Part shown: positions 31,886 through 43,203 of the stretch, piece by piece
How the letters are laid out: every line of letters starts with the position of its first letter
Numbering within the stretch: position 1 is the stretch's first letter
Source of the DNA: Sphingobacterium detergens
Lineage (GTDB): Bacteria; Bacteroidota; Bacteroidia; Sphingobacteriales; Sphingobacteriaceae
Assembly: GCF_003610355.1 (NCBI RefSeq)
Contig: NZ_RAPY01000001.1
Span: forward strand, 434,001-498,000
Length of the DNA: 64,000 nt
Direction of reading: 5' to 3'
Notes under the pieces: model-generated
What the model was told of the DNA's origin: nothing
The model's input: only the letters and a program-made list of their open reading frames with translations
Databases searched by the model: none
Made by a program: the position numbers and the translations under genes

Positions 31886-32725
31886 TTAGAATGCTACTTT
31901 TTTAGGATCCGATCCGGAGAAGCCCATTGCTGGTAATGTCCGAATTGTCCTGATATCCTCCTCCGTAAGATCGAAGCTATCAATATCCAAGTTTCGTTTA
32001 ATATTTGCCGGATTGGTGGATTTTGGTAGTGGTAAAATGCCCTGCGAGAGTGCAAATTTAATACAGATCTGTCCGACACTGGTCGACTTCTGCTCCGCTA
32101 AAGCGATCAGTGTCTCGTCCTGCAATATTCTTCCTGAGCCAAGTGGAGACCATGCCTGCACCAAAATATCATTTGATTTGCAAAGCTCGACAGTTTCCTC
32201 TTGCAGATAACCAGGGTGGAATTCAATTTGATTGACAGCCGGGATGATCGTTGCTGTTTCCAATAATTTGGCGAGATATTCTTTCGGGAAATTGCTAACC
32301 CCAATAGCTTTTACCTTTCCCTGTTGGTATAAGTATTCAAGGGCTTTCCAGGTATCGGCATTGATCGCTGCCCAATCCTCAAATTGAGTTTCGTTGGCTG
32401 GCCAGTGTATCAAATACAGGTCTAGATATTCCAATCCCAAGTCTGCAAGGGATTTTTCAAATGCAGCGATTGTCTTATCATTACCACGTTCAGTATTCCA
32501 AAGTTTGGTTGTTATAAATAACGTATTACGAGCTATTCCGCTATCTTTGATCGCTCTGCCGACACTTTTCTCATTACCATAAATTGCTGCAGTGTCAATA
32601 TGTGTATATCCTGCAACCAAAGCTTCCTTAACAGCTTGGTATGCGTCTTCTCCTTCCGGAATTTGCCAGGTTCCAAATCCAATTGCTGGAATATCAATTC
32701 CATTGTTCAATTTGAATGATTTCAT
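31886..32725 (-). CDS. Aldo/keto reductase, diketogluconate reductase type
   Basis: A 279-residue monomeric aldo/keto reductase. The tetrad is present: Asp and Tyr in HIDTAAIYGNE, Lys in FITTKLWNTERG, His in YLIHWPA. Also typical are IGVSNFPKEYL, NQIEFHPG, WSPLGSG and the NADPH-binding PLPKSTNPANIKRN. The closest well-known type is 2,5-diketo-D-gluconate reductase, but substrates in this family are broad. The protein is cytoplasmic. It is a single gene with its own terminator, unrelated in sequence to the larger YghZ-type enzyme at 28879. Confidence 0.87.
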   Translation of the reverse strand: MKSFKLNNGIDIPAIGFGTWQIPEGEDAYQAVKEALVAGYTHIDTAAIYGNEKSVGRAIKDSGIARNTLFITTKLWNTERGNDKTIAAFEKSLADLGLEYLDLYLIHWPANETQFEDWAAINADTWKALEYLYQQGKVKAIGVSNFPKEYLAKLLETATIIPAVNQIEFHPGYLQEETVELCKSNDILVQAWSPLGSGRILQDETLIALAEQKSTSVGQICIKFALSQGILPLPKSTNPANIKRNLDIDSFDLTEEDIRTIRTLPAMGFSGSDPKKVAF

Positions 32726-32992
32726 GCTTAATAATAATTTTTTGTTTGACTAAATTAGGATTTCAATCCTATTATCTCGTCACTGAAATGTCAAGAGGGC
32801 TGTCTTTTAAAGCGATGATGGCAAACTTATTCTGTATTGCCAAAATATATTTATTTTCACAATTTTATTGTCAAAAAGGTCGGATTAACGCATGGTTTAT
32901 AGCATTAATTCTTATCTTTAGGCGAAATTTTGAGAAATTTAGATTTTTCAATGATTTCACATAGCATTAAAAATTAAACATATTTCTAATAG

Positions 32993-35218
<2,226 letters not shown>

Positions 35219-35244
35219 TTGCTTATTGTCTTAATTAAATAATG

Positions 35245-35271
35245 AGAGCCCCGGTCATCGATCGGGGCTCT
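35245..35271 (+). terminator. Terminator of icd
   Basis: AGAGCCCCG (35245-35253) and CGGGGCTCT (35263-35271), perfect 9-bp GC-rich stem, then TCTGTTT. Confidence 0.85.
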
Positions 35272-35322
35272 TCTGTTTAGGTTTGGTTGTATGTATATTC
35301 TTACTCCATTGGAAGAAATAAT

Positions 35323-36276
35323 CTATTTTAATGGGTATTTGACACCTTTAAAGGTCATTTCGACGGGTAGAATGTGACCATTTTTGTCAAATTTCATCTC
35401 ATCGATACAAGTGACACGCTCATTGGCTCCTTCCTTACCTAATGGTCTACGGTGATAGACGATGAAATATTTGTCTTTATTGGGTGCTTTGATAACGGAA
35501 TGATGCCCAGCACCGACAGCAACCTTTGGGTCACGTTCGAGAATTGTTCCGATACGTTCAAATGGTCCAAAGGGAGAATCGGCAATTGCGTAAGCCACTT
35601 TATAATCCGGACCAGTCCAACCACCTTCGGACCACATAAAATAGTATTTGCCATTTTTAATAAACATAAATGGCCCTTCCACATAATCCTTTGGTGTAAT
35701 TTCCTTGTAATAGGTTCCGTCATCGAATGGAAGCAAGCCCGTAAAATCAGGTTTAAGTTTGACCATATTACAATGCTTCCAGCCACCATAATACATGTAG
35801 AACGTTCCATCCTTATCTTTAAATACAAACTGATCTATCGGCTGCGCACCATTGATAATGTCATTGATCAATGGTTTGCCAAGCAAATCTGTATAAGGCC
35901 CTTCAGGTTTGTCTGCTACAGCCACACCAATTCCGCCGATTTCGCCCTGATGGACATCATTTGCACTAAAGAATAAATAATATTTGCCCTTGTTTTCGAG
36001 AACAGCAGGAGCCCACATCGCTTTTTTTGCCCATGTTACCTGATTGTTTTGAAGTACACGGGGATGTTTTGTCCAGCTAGTCAGATCTGATGAAGAAAAA
36101 GCATCAAAAAATACCTGTTCTTCATAAGGTGCCGAATAGGTGGGAAAAATCCAATATTTGTTTCCATAGATGATACCCTCCGGATCTGCATAGTTTCCAC
36201 GAATGACGGGGTTCTGTTGTGCAAAGAGTGTCGTTGCCAATAATAGAGATGTTGTCGTAAAAAATGTTCTGATCAT
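35323..36276 (-). CDS. Secreted glycoside hydrolase, family 43 type
   Basis: A 317-residue five-bladed propeller enzyme with a signal peptide (TTLFAQQ). The three GH43 acidic residues are visible: Asp31 in NYADPEG (general base), Asp148 in QPIDQF (pKa modulator) and Glu200 in YVEGPF (general acid). WAPAV, YYLFFSA and GHHSVI also fit. GH43 enzymes cleave arabinose or xylose links in plant polysaccharides; the exact substrate cannot be read from the sequence. It stands alone, with no SusCD partner nearby. The 252 bases upstream hold no gene. Confidence 0.83.
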   Translation of the reverse strand: MIRTFFTTTSLLLATTLFAQQNPVIRGNYADPEGIIYGNKYWIFPTYSAPYEEQVFFDAFSSSDLTSWTKHPRVLQNNQVTWAKKAMWAPAVLENKGKYYLFFSANDVHQGEIGGIGVAVADKPEGPYTDLLGKPLINDIINGAQPIDQFVFKDKDGTFYMYYGGWKHCNMVKLKPDFTGLLPFDDGTYYKEITPKDYVEGPFMFIKNGKYYFMWSEGGWTGPDYKVAYAIADSPFGPFERIGTILERDPKVAVGAGHHSVIKAPNKDKYFIVYHRRPLGKEGANERVTCIDEMKFDKNGHILPVEMTFKGVKYPLK

Positions 36277-36497
36277 CGTTATGCTTTAAATGGTTAAGAT
36301 AGGATATCTTGTCGGTTGGGATATTCAAAAAAAAATCATTTTTATGCTGATTTTTCTCAATATTTTTAAAGTGTTAAAATTATGTTAAAATGAGGTGTTG
36401 CTTTCGATTCTTTCCGCTTTATTTCACATATTTGTTTATGTCATTTCCAAATGGCATAAATACTTTTCATAAAATAGGTTAATAATATGGCTAAGAT

Positions 36498-36522
36498 ACC
36501 CGGAGTCCCCCAGACTTCGGGT
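36498..36522 (+). terminator. Terminator-like hairpin with plus-strand T-run
   Basis: ACCCGGAGTC (36498-36507) pairs with GACTTCGGGT (36513-36522, one G-T pair), followed on the plus strand by TGTTTTTTT. No plus-strand gene lies upstream in 36277-36497. It touches the stop of the minus-strand META-domain gene, so it may serve that gene poorly or end an unknown plus-strand transcript. Confidence 0.55.
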
Positions 36523-36528
36523 GTTTTT

Positions 36529-37416
36529 TTATTCACGCTCCAAGCCGAAGATCATCACTAGCCTTCCGTCTATATATAAGTTTAGTGTCTGCTCGGCGAT
36601 ATCAAATTGAATCTGTTTTTGCTCAACAACCGCGAAGAAATCATTTTCAATATTGGGTCCATTGCAAGACTTCATGGTGCTTGCCAAGTTCGGAAAGCTT
36701 ATCATATTGCCTTTAATGCTAAAATTTCCCCAAAATTTATTACATCCCGTCGATCCGGCGATCGTTCCATTTTTTGCGTCGAAACCAATGTTGGCGCTGT
36801 TGCTTGTTACATCTTTGCCATTTAACTGCAGCAAATTCCACTTAAATCTGGCGAGGAATGAGGCAACACTGGGGAGCTCGGTGACTTTATCTTTGGAAAT
36901 AATATTAAGCAATTCATAATGTATACTGTCGGTATCTTTTGCTTTCGTTTGCTTTACTTTGATGCGATAACGATACTGTTCCTGGTAATCAAAACCGAGA
37001 ATGGGTACCGAAATATATTCCCATTTGTTTTTTTTGTTGGATTTTATCTGTAGACAGGTCAATTTTCCAGACACTGGGTCATTGACATAATTCTCACCGA
37101 CATCCCAAATGGCGATGTCAGAATGATCAACTTTCAATTTGCTAATAATTTCCTCCAATGTGTAGATTGACGCTTGTGCTGTTTTTGTCTTTTTTACACG
37201 AATATTGTACTCAAACGCGGCATTGTAATTAAACTGTTGAATTTCCGCATAAAAATTCTCCCAGTTTTTACTATTGTAATACTTTACAAGATAAGGTGGC
37301 GTATTGTCAAGTTCAGATTTTACTTTTATCCGAAACGAACTGCTCTGTGCCTGTAAAGTATATTGGAATAGAAATAATAGGATAAAAAACAAACTTGATT
37401 TAATGGATTTCTTCAT
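36529..37416 (-). CDS. Secreted DUF4377-META domain protein
   Basis: From the ATG at 37416 the protein has 295 residues with a signal peptide ending near LQAQSS. Two similar domains of about 75 residues follow (KYYNSKNWENFYAEIQQFNY with YNIRVKK, then KNKWEYISVPILGFDY with YRIKVKQ), the DUF4377 pattern. The C-terminal 105 residues are a META/HslJ domain: FKWNLLQLNGKDV, GSTGCNKFWGNFSIKG, MKSCNGPNIENDFF. HslJ-type domains occur in heat-shock and surface proteins, with no known reaction. It starts 30 bases from the divergent gene at 37455. The function is unknown. Confidence 0.75.
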   Translation of the reverse strand: MKKSIKSSLFFILLFLFQYTLQAQSSSFRIKVKSELDNTPPYLVKYYNSKNWENFYAEIQQFNYNAAFEYNIRVKKTKTAQASIYTLEEIISKLKVDHSDIAIWDVGENYVNDPVSGKLTCLQIKSNKKNKWEYISVPILGFDYQEQYRYRIKVKQTKAKDTDSIHYELLNIISKDKVTELPSVASFLARFKWNLLQLNGKDVTSNSANIGFDAKNGTIAGSTGCNKFWGNFSIKGNMISFPNLASTMKSCNGPNIENDFFAVVEQKQIQFDIAEQTLNLYIDGRLVMIFGLERE

Positions 37417-37454
37417 AATGGGCATTAAATATCAATAAAAACGTATCTTTAAAC

Positions 37455-38351
37455 ATGAATATTGCACGAACAAAAGTACTGTTGATGATCGTACTTTTTT
37501 TGTCTGGCTTACGGATATATGCCCAAAATAACAAGGATTATTTTAAAACACAAATCCCCTTAGGCGAATTGACAGATGTACAGTTAAAAGAAGTGTCTGG
37601 AATTGTGGCGGCTCAAGGAGAGGGCTGTTTTTGGGTTCATAATGATAGTGGGGATGGTGCAAACATCTATCTGATCGATCGTCAGGCCAATCTACTCAAA
37701 AAGTTTAGACTCGAAGGTGTGGATGTGGTTGATTGTGAGGATATGGATCGCGTCAAAATCAATGGTAAAAATTACCTGGTTTTGGCTGATATCGGCAATA
37801 ATCTTGGGAAGCGGACTTGGGCAAGCCTGTATGTATTTCCTGAGCCTTCAGCCAATGATTCGCTCGTCATATCCAAAAAAGATATTAAAACCATATTTGT
37901 CAAATTTCCGGGGCAAAAACGTTTAGATGCGGAATCCATTATGGTTGATCCCCGTGATAATATGTTGTATATCGTTTCTAAGCGTGAATTTCATTCCACA
38001 GTATATGCTGCTGCTGTTTTTAAAGGTGTTCAACAACAGTACTTTACGTTAACCAAAGTCGCCGAACTTCCTTTTACTTTTGCTACAGCTTCGGCTATCG
38101 ATCCAACAGGAAGAGAGATGCTTATCAAGAATATTACACATATCTTTTATTGGAAGAGAAAACCGGGGGAATCTTGGGGAGGTGCACTGCAACGGAAACC
38201 AATCGAGGTGCCTTATACGGTAGAGCCCCAGGGGGAAGCGATCACTTTTGATAATAAGGGGACTGGCTTTTATACAATTAGTGAACGTCCATTTGGTTTA
38301 AAATCCTATCTTTATTATTTTGAAAAAGTTTCTAAATCAGCGGATAAGTAA
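37455..38351 (+). CDS. Secreted beta-propeller-like hypothetical protein
   Basis: A 298-residue secreted protein: signal peptide ending near IYAQNN. The mature part has repeated strands typical of a beta-propeller: CFWVHNDSGDGANIYLIDRQANLLKKF, YLVLADIGNNL, RLDAESIMVDPRDNMLYIVSKRE, ATASAIDPTGREMLIKNI and QGEAITFDNKGTGFYTISE. The pattern resembles phytase-like or esterase-like propellers that check for HNDSGD and E-A-I acidic clusters, but I do not recognise a characterised family. A TATCTTTA box just upstream (from 37447) may be the promoter. It is not linked in function to its neighbours as far as can be seen. Confidence 0.68.
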   Translation: MNIARTKVLLMIVLFLSGLRIYAQNNKDYFKTQIPLGELTDVQLKEVSGIVAAQGEGCFWVHNDSGDGANIYLIDRQANLLKKFRLEGVDVVDCEDMDRVKINGKNYLVLADIGNNLGKRTWASLYVFPEPSANDSLVISKKDIKTIFVKFPGQKRLDAESIMVDPRDNMLYIVSKREFHSTVYAAAVFKGVQQQYFTLTKVAELPFTFATASAIDPTGREMLIKNITHIFYWKRKPGESWGGALQRKPIEVPYTVEPQGEAITFDNKGTGFYTISERPFGLKSYLYYFEKVSKSADK

Positions 38352-38429
38352 CAAGCCCAATTCAGTAAGACAGATCATTGATAGCGGTCTGAATAGATGG
38401 AATGAACATATATACCAATTGCTAACATC

Positions 38430-39254
38430 ATGAATTTAAAACAATTTTTATTTTTATCACTTGCGCTATTTTGCTTTCTAGGGAGTAAGGCTGCTACGGT
38501 GGATACCTTGAATATTCCGAGTCGGAGCATGGCAAAAGAAATTAAAACAGTCGTTATTCTCCCCAAAGGTTATTCGGCGAATACAAAATATCCTGTGCTC
38601 TACTTACTTCACGGATATTCAGGTAATTATAGTAATTGGGTTAAAAATACCACTGTAGCTTCTTTGGCAGATCAATATGGATATATGGTGGTTTGTCCGG
38701 ATGGGGGATTTGGAAGTTGGTATTGGGATAGTGCCAACGATCGGAATTATCAATATGAAACATTTGTTTCCAAAGAACTGGTTGATTATATAGATCAGCA
38801 TTACACGACAGTCAAAGATCGAAAAGGTAGAGCAATTACCGGACTGAGTATGGGAGGGCATGGGGCCTTATCGCTTGCGATAAAACATCAGGATCTCTAT
38901 GGCGCAGCGGGTAGTACAGCAGGAGGTGTTGATTTTAGACCCTTCCCTTTAAATTGGGAAATTAAGGATCGTATCGGTAATTATGCAGATGTGCCACAGG
39001 CTTGGGACGATCGAGTGGTGATCAATATGATTCCGAAATTGCTGAATAATAAACTTCGTCTGATGATTGATTGTGGTAAAGAGGATTTTTTCTATACTGT
39101 CAATATCGCACTGCATGACAAACTCATGTATCACAACATCAACCACACCTTTGTTACAAGTGAGGGTGGGCATAATTGGGCTTATTGGTCACGCTCTATT
39201 ATCTATCAAATGGCTTTTTTTAACGAATTTTTCAATCAGCCAGAAAAAAAATAG
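38430..39254 (+). CDS. Secreted esterase (esterase D / feruloyl type)
   Basis: A 274-residue alpha/beta hydrolase of the putative esterase family (PF00756 type) with signal peptide MNLKQFLFLSLALFCFLGSKA. Oxyanion region LLHGYSGNYSNW, nucleophile Ser140 in GLSMGGHGA, Asp candidate in MIDCGKEDF and His in EGGHNWAYW are all seen. Members cleave acyl or feruloyl esters on polysaccharides, tributyrin or S-formylglutathione. The secreted form suggests deacylation of polysaccharides or lipids. It starts 78 bases after the preceding gene, and a hairpin terminator follows. Confidence 0.83.
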   Translation: MNLKQFLFLSLALFCFLGSKAATVDTLNIPSRSMAKEIKTVVILPKGYSANTKYPVLYLLHGYSGNYSNWVKNTTVASLADQYGYMVVCPDGGFGSWYWDSANDRNYQYETFVSKELVDYIDQHYTTVKDRKGRAITGLSMGGHGALSLAIKHQDLYGAAGSTAGGVDFRPFPLNWEIKDRIGNYADVPQAWDDRVVINMIPKLLNNKLRLMIDCGKEDFFYTVNIALHDKLMYHNINHTFVTSEGGHNWAYWSRSIIYQMAFFNEFFNQPEKK

Positions 39255-39345
39255 CAAGAAAAATAGATAAATATTTGGCTTAAATGAATAAAATGCTATT
39301 TTTGTTTCCAGAAGATCTTGACTAACAAATTATAAACTTATTATT

Positions 39346-39368
39346 AAGCCTTGCAAATTGTAAGGCTT
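39346..39368 (+). terminator. Terminator after esterase gene
   Basis: AAGCCTTGCAA and TTGTAAGGCTT (39346-39356, 39358-39368) pair over about 8 to 11 bases with one G-T, followed by TTTTTATTATTTT. Confidence 0.8.
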
Positions 39369-39406
39369 TTTTATTATTTTCAATAAATTTTTGATTTCAA
39401 TCTGTT

Positions 39407-41731
39407 ATGCTTAAACCTATAAAGGTTGTTTTTTATTTTTCTTCTATTTTGTTTTGCGCACAGCAATCCTATGGTCAACAATCCAAATCTATATCGGGAT
39501 TTATCAGAGATAGTATCAGTGGTGAAAATATTATTGGCGCCTTGGTCCGTAATGACACAGAAAAAAAATCGACGGCTTCCAATAAATATGGATTTTTTAG
39601 TTTATCCCTTCGTGGAGAGGAGGCGTTCTTGGAAGTTTCCTCAATGGGATATAGAACAAAGGTTTTACCGGTCCAAATAGGAAAAGATTCTACTTACATT
39701 GTGCAATTGGTACCCGAAGAAAATCAATTGGCTGAGGTGGTTGTCACTGGAAATAGAAGAAAATCGATCAAAGATTTGACTCCCGGCTTGACGCAATTTA
39801 GCCCGAAGGAGATTGAGAAAGTTCCTGTCTTATTTGGAGAGAAAGATATTTTAAAGACAATTCAATTGTTCCCAGGCGTGACAAGTGGCGGTGAAGGAAG
39901 TAGCAATTTTTATGTTCGTGGCGGTGGTGGAGACCAAAATCTAATTTTGTTGGATGAAGCCCCAGTTTACAATAGCTCTCACCTTTTTGGTTTCTTTTCA
40001 ACCTTTAACTCCGATGCCATCAAAGATGTCAACTTTTATAAAGGTGGTGTACCGGCGCAGTATGGAGGAAAGATCTCTTCAGTCATGGAAATAACAACCT
40101 TGGATGGAAATAATCAGCATTTTAATGTTGAAGGGGGATTAGGGTTAATAGCGTCACGACTGAAGGTCGAGGGACCTATACAAAAAGGGAAGAGTTCATT
40201 TATGATATCCGGTAGACGTACCTACGCCGATTTATTCCTGAAGCTTTCAAGTGATGAGAACATTAAGAAAAGCGCATTATTCTTTTATGACCTGAATGCC
40301 AAGCTGAATTATAGGATTAACGATAAGAATACCCTTTATTTATCGGGATATTTTGGTAAAGATGCCATGGCATACCATGATTTATTTGACTTCAATTGGG
40401 GGAACGCAACCGGAACGATGCGCTGGAATCATGTTTGGAGCAATCGCTTATTCAGTAATACTACCTTGATATTCAGTAAATTTAATTATCAGGTGAAGAT
40501 TGAAGACGACAATAATTTCAAGATTCGTTCGGATATCTTCAATTATAACTTTAAACAAGATTTTCAATATAGCCTCTCAGACAGTCATAATCTAAAGTTT
40601 GGTCTACAGGCGGCCTTACAGGAGATTCGTCCAGCAAGTATCGAAGCCGGTGAAGACTCCAAAGTAAATTCACTGCATATTCAACAGCGCAAGGGGCTGG
40701 ACATTGCCGCATACATTTCGGACGATTGGGCGATAAATGATAAATTCAAATTAAACTATGGTGTTAGGGCGACGGCTTATGCCGCTTTAGGACCGGGTAT
40801 GTTTTATACCTATGATAATGCTGGAGAAGCTGTTGATTCAACCTATGTGGGAAGTGGAGAAATGGGCAAAAAATATGTTTACCTGGAACCACGTCTCTCG
40901 CTGAACTATGCCTTGAATGAATTGACTACACTAAAGGCTTCTTATAATACAAATGTGCAGTATCTACATCAGTTGAGTAATACAACAAGTAGCTTACCTA
41001 CAGATCAGTATGTATTAAGCAATAATACGATAAAACCGCAATTGTCAACACAATATTCCTTGGGCTATTTTCGGAATTTTGCGTCTAATAGGTATGAGTT
41101 TTCTGTCGAAGGCTACTATAGAGACCTTAAAAATCAGATCGACTATAGGAATGGAGCGGATCTACAGGCGAATGAACTTCTGGATGGTGAACTGCTATTT
41201 GGAAAAGGAAGAGCATATGGCGTTGAGTGGTTTATAAAGAAACGATTGGGAAGGCTTAGTGGATGGATAAGTTATACATTATCCAAAAGTGAAAGACAAT
41301 TTGATCAGATCAATGATGGACAGTGGTTTAACGCGCGCCAGGATAAGATTCATAATATCGCAGTCGTGGCACAATATCAATTGAATCCTAAATGGAATCT
41401 AAGTGCAAACTTTGTCTATTATACGGGCGATGCTGTAACCATGCCCGCTGGGAAATATTTTGTTGACGATAGAACGATCTTCTATTATGATAAACGGAAT
41501 GGCCAACGCATGCCGGCTTATCACCGCTTGGACCTTGCCGCAACATATGATATCAAGCGTACAAAAAATACTTATTCCAGTTTATCTTTCGGAATTTATA
41601 ACGCATATAATCGCAAAAACGCTTATTTGATCGATTTTAGAGAGAAAGAAGGACAATCCAACGTAACAGAGATCTATAGGATTGCCTTATTTGGAACCAT
41701 ACCCTCCATTACTTGGAACTTTAAATTTTAG
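39407..41731 (+). CDS. TonB-dependent receptor paired with DUF4249 lipoprotein
   Basis: A 774-residue outer-membrane receptor. Signal peptide (QQSYGQQ), carboxypeptidase-regulatory-like domain (about 25-105), plug domain with EVVVTGNRR, TPGLTQFSPKEIEKVPVLFGEKDILKTIQLFPGVTSGGEGSSNFYVRGGGGDQN (about 130-195 region) and LLDEAPVYNSSHLFGFFSTFN. The barrel ends in TWNFKF. The SNFYVRGGGGDQNL type plug is typical of receptors encoded with DUF4249 lipoproteins in Bacteroidota, whose substrates are mostly untested. The partner gene starts 6 bases after the stop. No iron operator palindrome is found upstream, unlike the heme receptor. Confidence 0.87.
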   Translation: MLKPIKVVFYFSSILFCAQQSYGQQSKSISGFIRDSISGENIIGALVRNDTEKKSTASNKYGFFSLSLRGEEAFLEVSSMGYRTKVLPVQIGKDSTYIVQLVPEENQLAEVVVTGNRRKSIKDLTPGLTQFSPKEIEKVPVLFGEKDILKTIQLFPGVTSGGEGSSNFYVRGGGGDQNLILLDEAPVYNSSHLFGFFSTFNSDAIKDVNFYKGGVPAQYGGKISSVMEITTLDGNNQHFNVEGGLGLIASRLKVEGPIQKGKSSFMISGRRTYADLFLKLSSDENIKKSALFFYDLNAKLNYRINDKNTLYLSGYFGKDAMAYHDLFDFNWGNATGTMRWNHVWSNRLFSNTTLIFSKFNYQVKIEDDNNFKIRSDIFNYNFKQDFQYSLSDSHNLKFGLQAALQEIRPASIEAGEDSKVNSLHIQQRKGLDIAAYISDDWAINDKFKLNYGVRATAYAALGPGMFYTYDNAGEAVDSTYVGSGEMGKKYVYLEPRLSLNYALNELTTLKASYNTNVQYLHQLSNTTSSLPTDQYVLSNNTIKPQLSTQYSLGYFRNFASNRYEFSVEGYYRDLKNQIDYRNGADLQANELLDGELLFGKGRAYGVEWFIKKRLGRLSGWISYTLSKSERQFDQINDGQWFNARQDKIHNIAVVAQYQLNPKWNLSANFVYYTGDAVTMPAGKYFVDDRTIFYYDKRNGQRMPAYHRLDLAATYDIKRTKNTYSSLSFGIYNAYNRKNAYLIDFREKEGQSNVTEIYRIALFGTIPSITWNFKF

Positions 41732-41737
41732 CACAAC

Positions 41738-42535
41738 ATGAGAAAGATAGTAGGATTGATCGCCATAGTTTGGATAACTTTGATTGGTTGTGAAGATAAA
41801 ATTGATTTGAAATTACCTGAAAACACGGGCCAGCTGGTGATCACGGCTGATCTAATGGTGTCGGATCAACAACATGAGATCAGTATTCAAAAAGTCGTCA
41901 GTTTAAAAGAATCAATGTTAGCTCCAATAACAGATGCGGAAGTTTACATAAGAAATCTGCAAAATAATCGCATATATACTTTTTTGCCTGGAGCCGATGG
42001 TGTGTATACCAATAAGACCTTGCGACTACAGGAAAAGTCCAGTTATCGACTGTACGTCAAAACCGCTGATGGCAAAGAAATTGAAGGAACTTCGACAGTG
42101 CCATCCTATGTAGATGTGGATTCGATAGGCCTTTCCGAACGGATCATATTTACAGACACCATATATTATCCCACACTGGTCTTTAATGATCCTCCGGAAA
42201 AAGGAAATTATTATAAGTATAAGATGTCTGTGAATGGGGGAGAGTTGCGCTTTATCGATGTGTTCAGTGATAAATATAATAATGGGCTGCAAGTACAACA
42301 TGATATTGTCGACCGCGATAGAGATCTCAAGATAGGAGACAGGGTACGGGTTTTGCGTCAATGCATTGATCTGGGCGCATATAACTATTGGAATAGCTTC
42401 CAGATGATTAATCCTGGAGCAGCGTCACCTTCCAATCCAATTTCAAATCTGTCCAATAATGTTTTGGGATATTTCAGTGTGAGTGTGGGTAAATATTATG
42501 AATCTGAAGTGGTTTTATCACGATCTAGGCCCTAA
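41738..42535 (+). CDS. DUF4249 surface lipoprotein
   Basis: A 265-residue lipoprotein with lipobox LIGC (Cys18) and the typical opening EDKIDLKLPENTGQLVITADL of the DUF4249 family. The middle holds beta-strand patterns DAEVYIRNLQNN and SSYRLYVKTADGKEIEGTSTVP. It follows the TonB receptor by 6 bases, the standard arrangement, and probably acts with it as a substrate-binding or lid component at the surface. Its stop lies 3 bases from the stop of the convergent deacetylase gene. The C-terminus is complete for the family. Confidence 0.85.
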   Translation: MRKIVGLIAIVWITLIGCEDKIDLKLPENTGQLVITADLMVSDQQHEISIQKVVSLKESMLAPITDAEVYIRNLQNNRIYTFLPGADGVYTNKTLRLQEKSSYRLYVKTADGKEIEGTSTVPSYVDVDSIGLSERIIFTDTIYYPTLVFNDPPEKGNYYKYKMSVNGGELRFIDVFSDKYNNGLQVQHDIVDRDRDLKIGDRVRVLRQCIDLGAYNYWNSFQMINPGAASPSNPISNLSNNVLGYFSVSVGKYYESEVVLSRSRP

Positions 42536-42538
42536 TGC

Positions 42539-43150
42539 TTATTCTAGTCTTGCTATTTGATATTGATTTGCTAGGAGAAATTCAATCGTTTTAGGTAAAG
42601 CGTATTCAACTCGGGGAATGGCTTTGATATTGTCATGGAAGATGATGATCGAGCCATTTTGTATATTGGGAAGTACATTTTCAAGGCATTTTTCAGGACT
42701 TAGCTTCTGATCAAAGTCGCCGGACATGATATCCCACATTACCACACGATAATTTTTGTATAACTTTTTAAGCTGTGATTTTGTTGCTTTTGCATAAGGT
42801 GGACGAAAGAGATCGGTTTGTGTTAGCTCCTGACATTGAGTTACATTATCGATATAGACCTCGTCATTTGTATCCCAGCCTTTGAGATGATTGTAAGTAT
42901 GATTACCCACTTGATGTCCTTCTTGTAAAATTCTTTGAAACAAATGTGGATTTTTTTTAATATTTTCACCAACACAAAAAAATGTTGCCTTGACCTGATA
43001 TTTTTTTAGGATATCGAGTATAAAAGGTGTAATTTCAGGAATTGGACCATCATCAAAAGTGAGATAGACTTTTTTTTCCATCCTCGGCATATGCCAGATC
43101 GATCTGGGGTAAAACCAACGAAGGAAAAAAGGGGATTTGACAAAATACAT
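42539..43150 (-). CDS. Polysaccharide deacetylase (NodB-like)
   Basis: A 203-residue carbohydrate esterase family 4 enzyme. Motif 1 TFDDGP (catalytic base Asp, metal Asp), motif 2 GNHTYNH (two metal-binding His), motif 3 LFRPPYAK, motif 4 MWDIMSGDF and motif 5 IIIFHD are all present. No cleavable signal peptide is evident; the N-terminus is hydrophobic and basic (YFVKSPFFLRWFYPRS). It would remove N- or O-acetyl groups from peptidoglycan or another cell-wall polymer. It diverges from the TolC-type gene with only about 50 bases between starts, and converges on the DUF4249 gene. Confidence 0.87.
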   Translation of the reverse strand: MYFVKSPFFLRWFYPRSIWHMPRMEKKVYLTFDDGPIPEITPFILDILKKYQVKATFFCVGENIKKNPHLFQRILQEGHQVGNHTYNHLKGWDTNDEVYIDNVTQCQELTQTDLFRPPYAKATKSQLKKLYKNYRVVMWDIMSGDFDQKLSPEKCLENVLPNIQNGSIIIFHDNIKAIPRVEYALPKTIEFLLANQYQIARLE

Positions 43151-43203
43151 AACCGATAAATGAAGTTCAAATCTATAAAAATTGTATGGTTCTACATATG
43201 AAC

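Noticed and set aside
39407..41731. This receptor as a second heme receptor
   Set aside because: It has the plug type found with DUF4249 lipoproteins, lacks the FxAP/NPxx signals and has no iron operator upstream.
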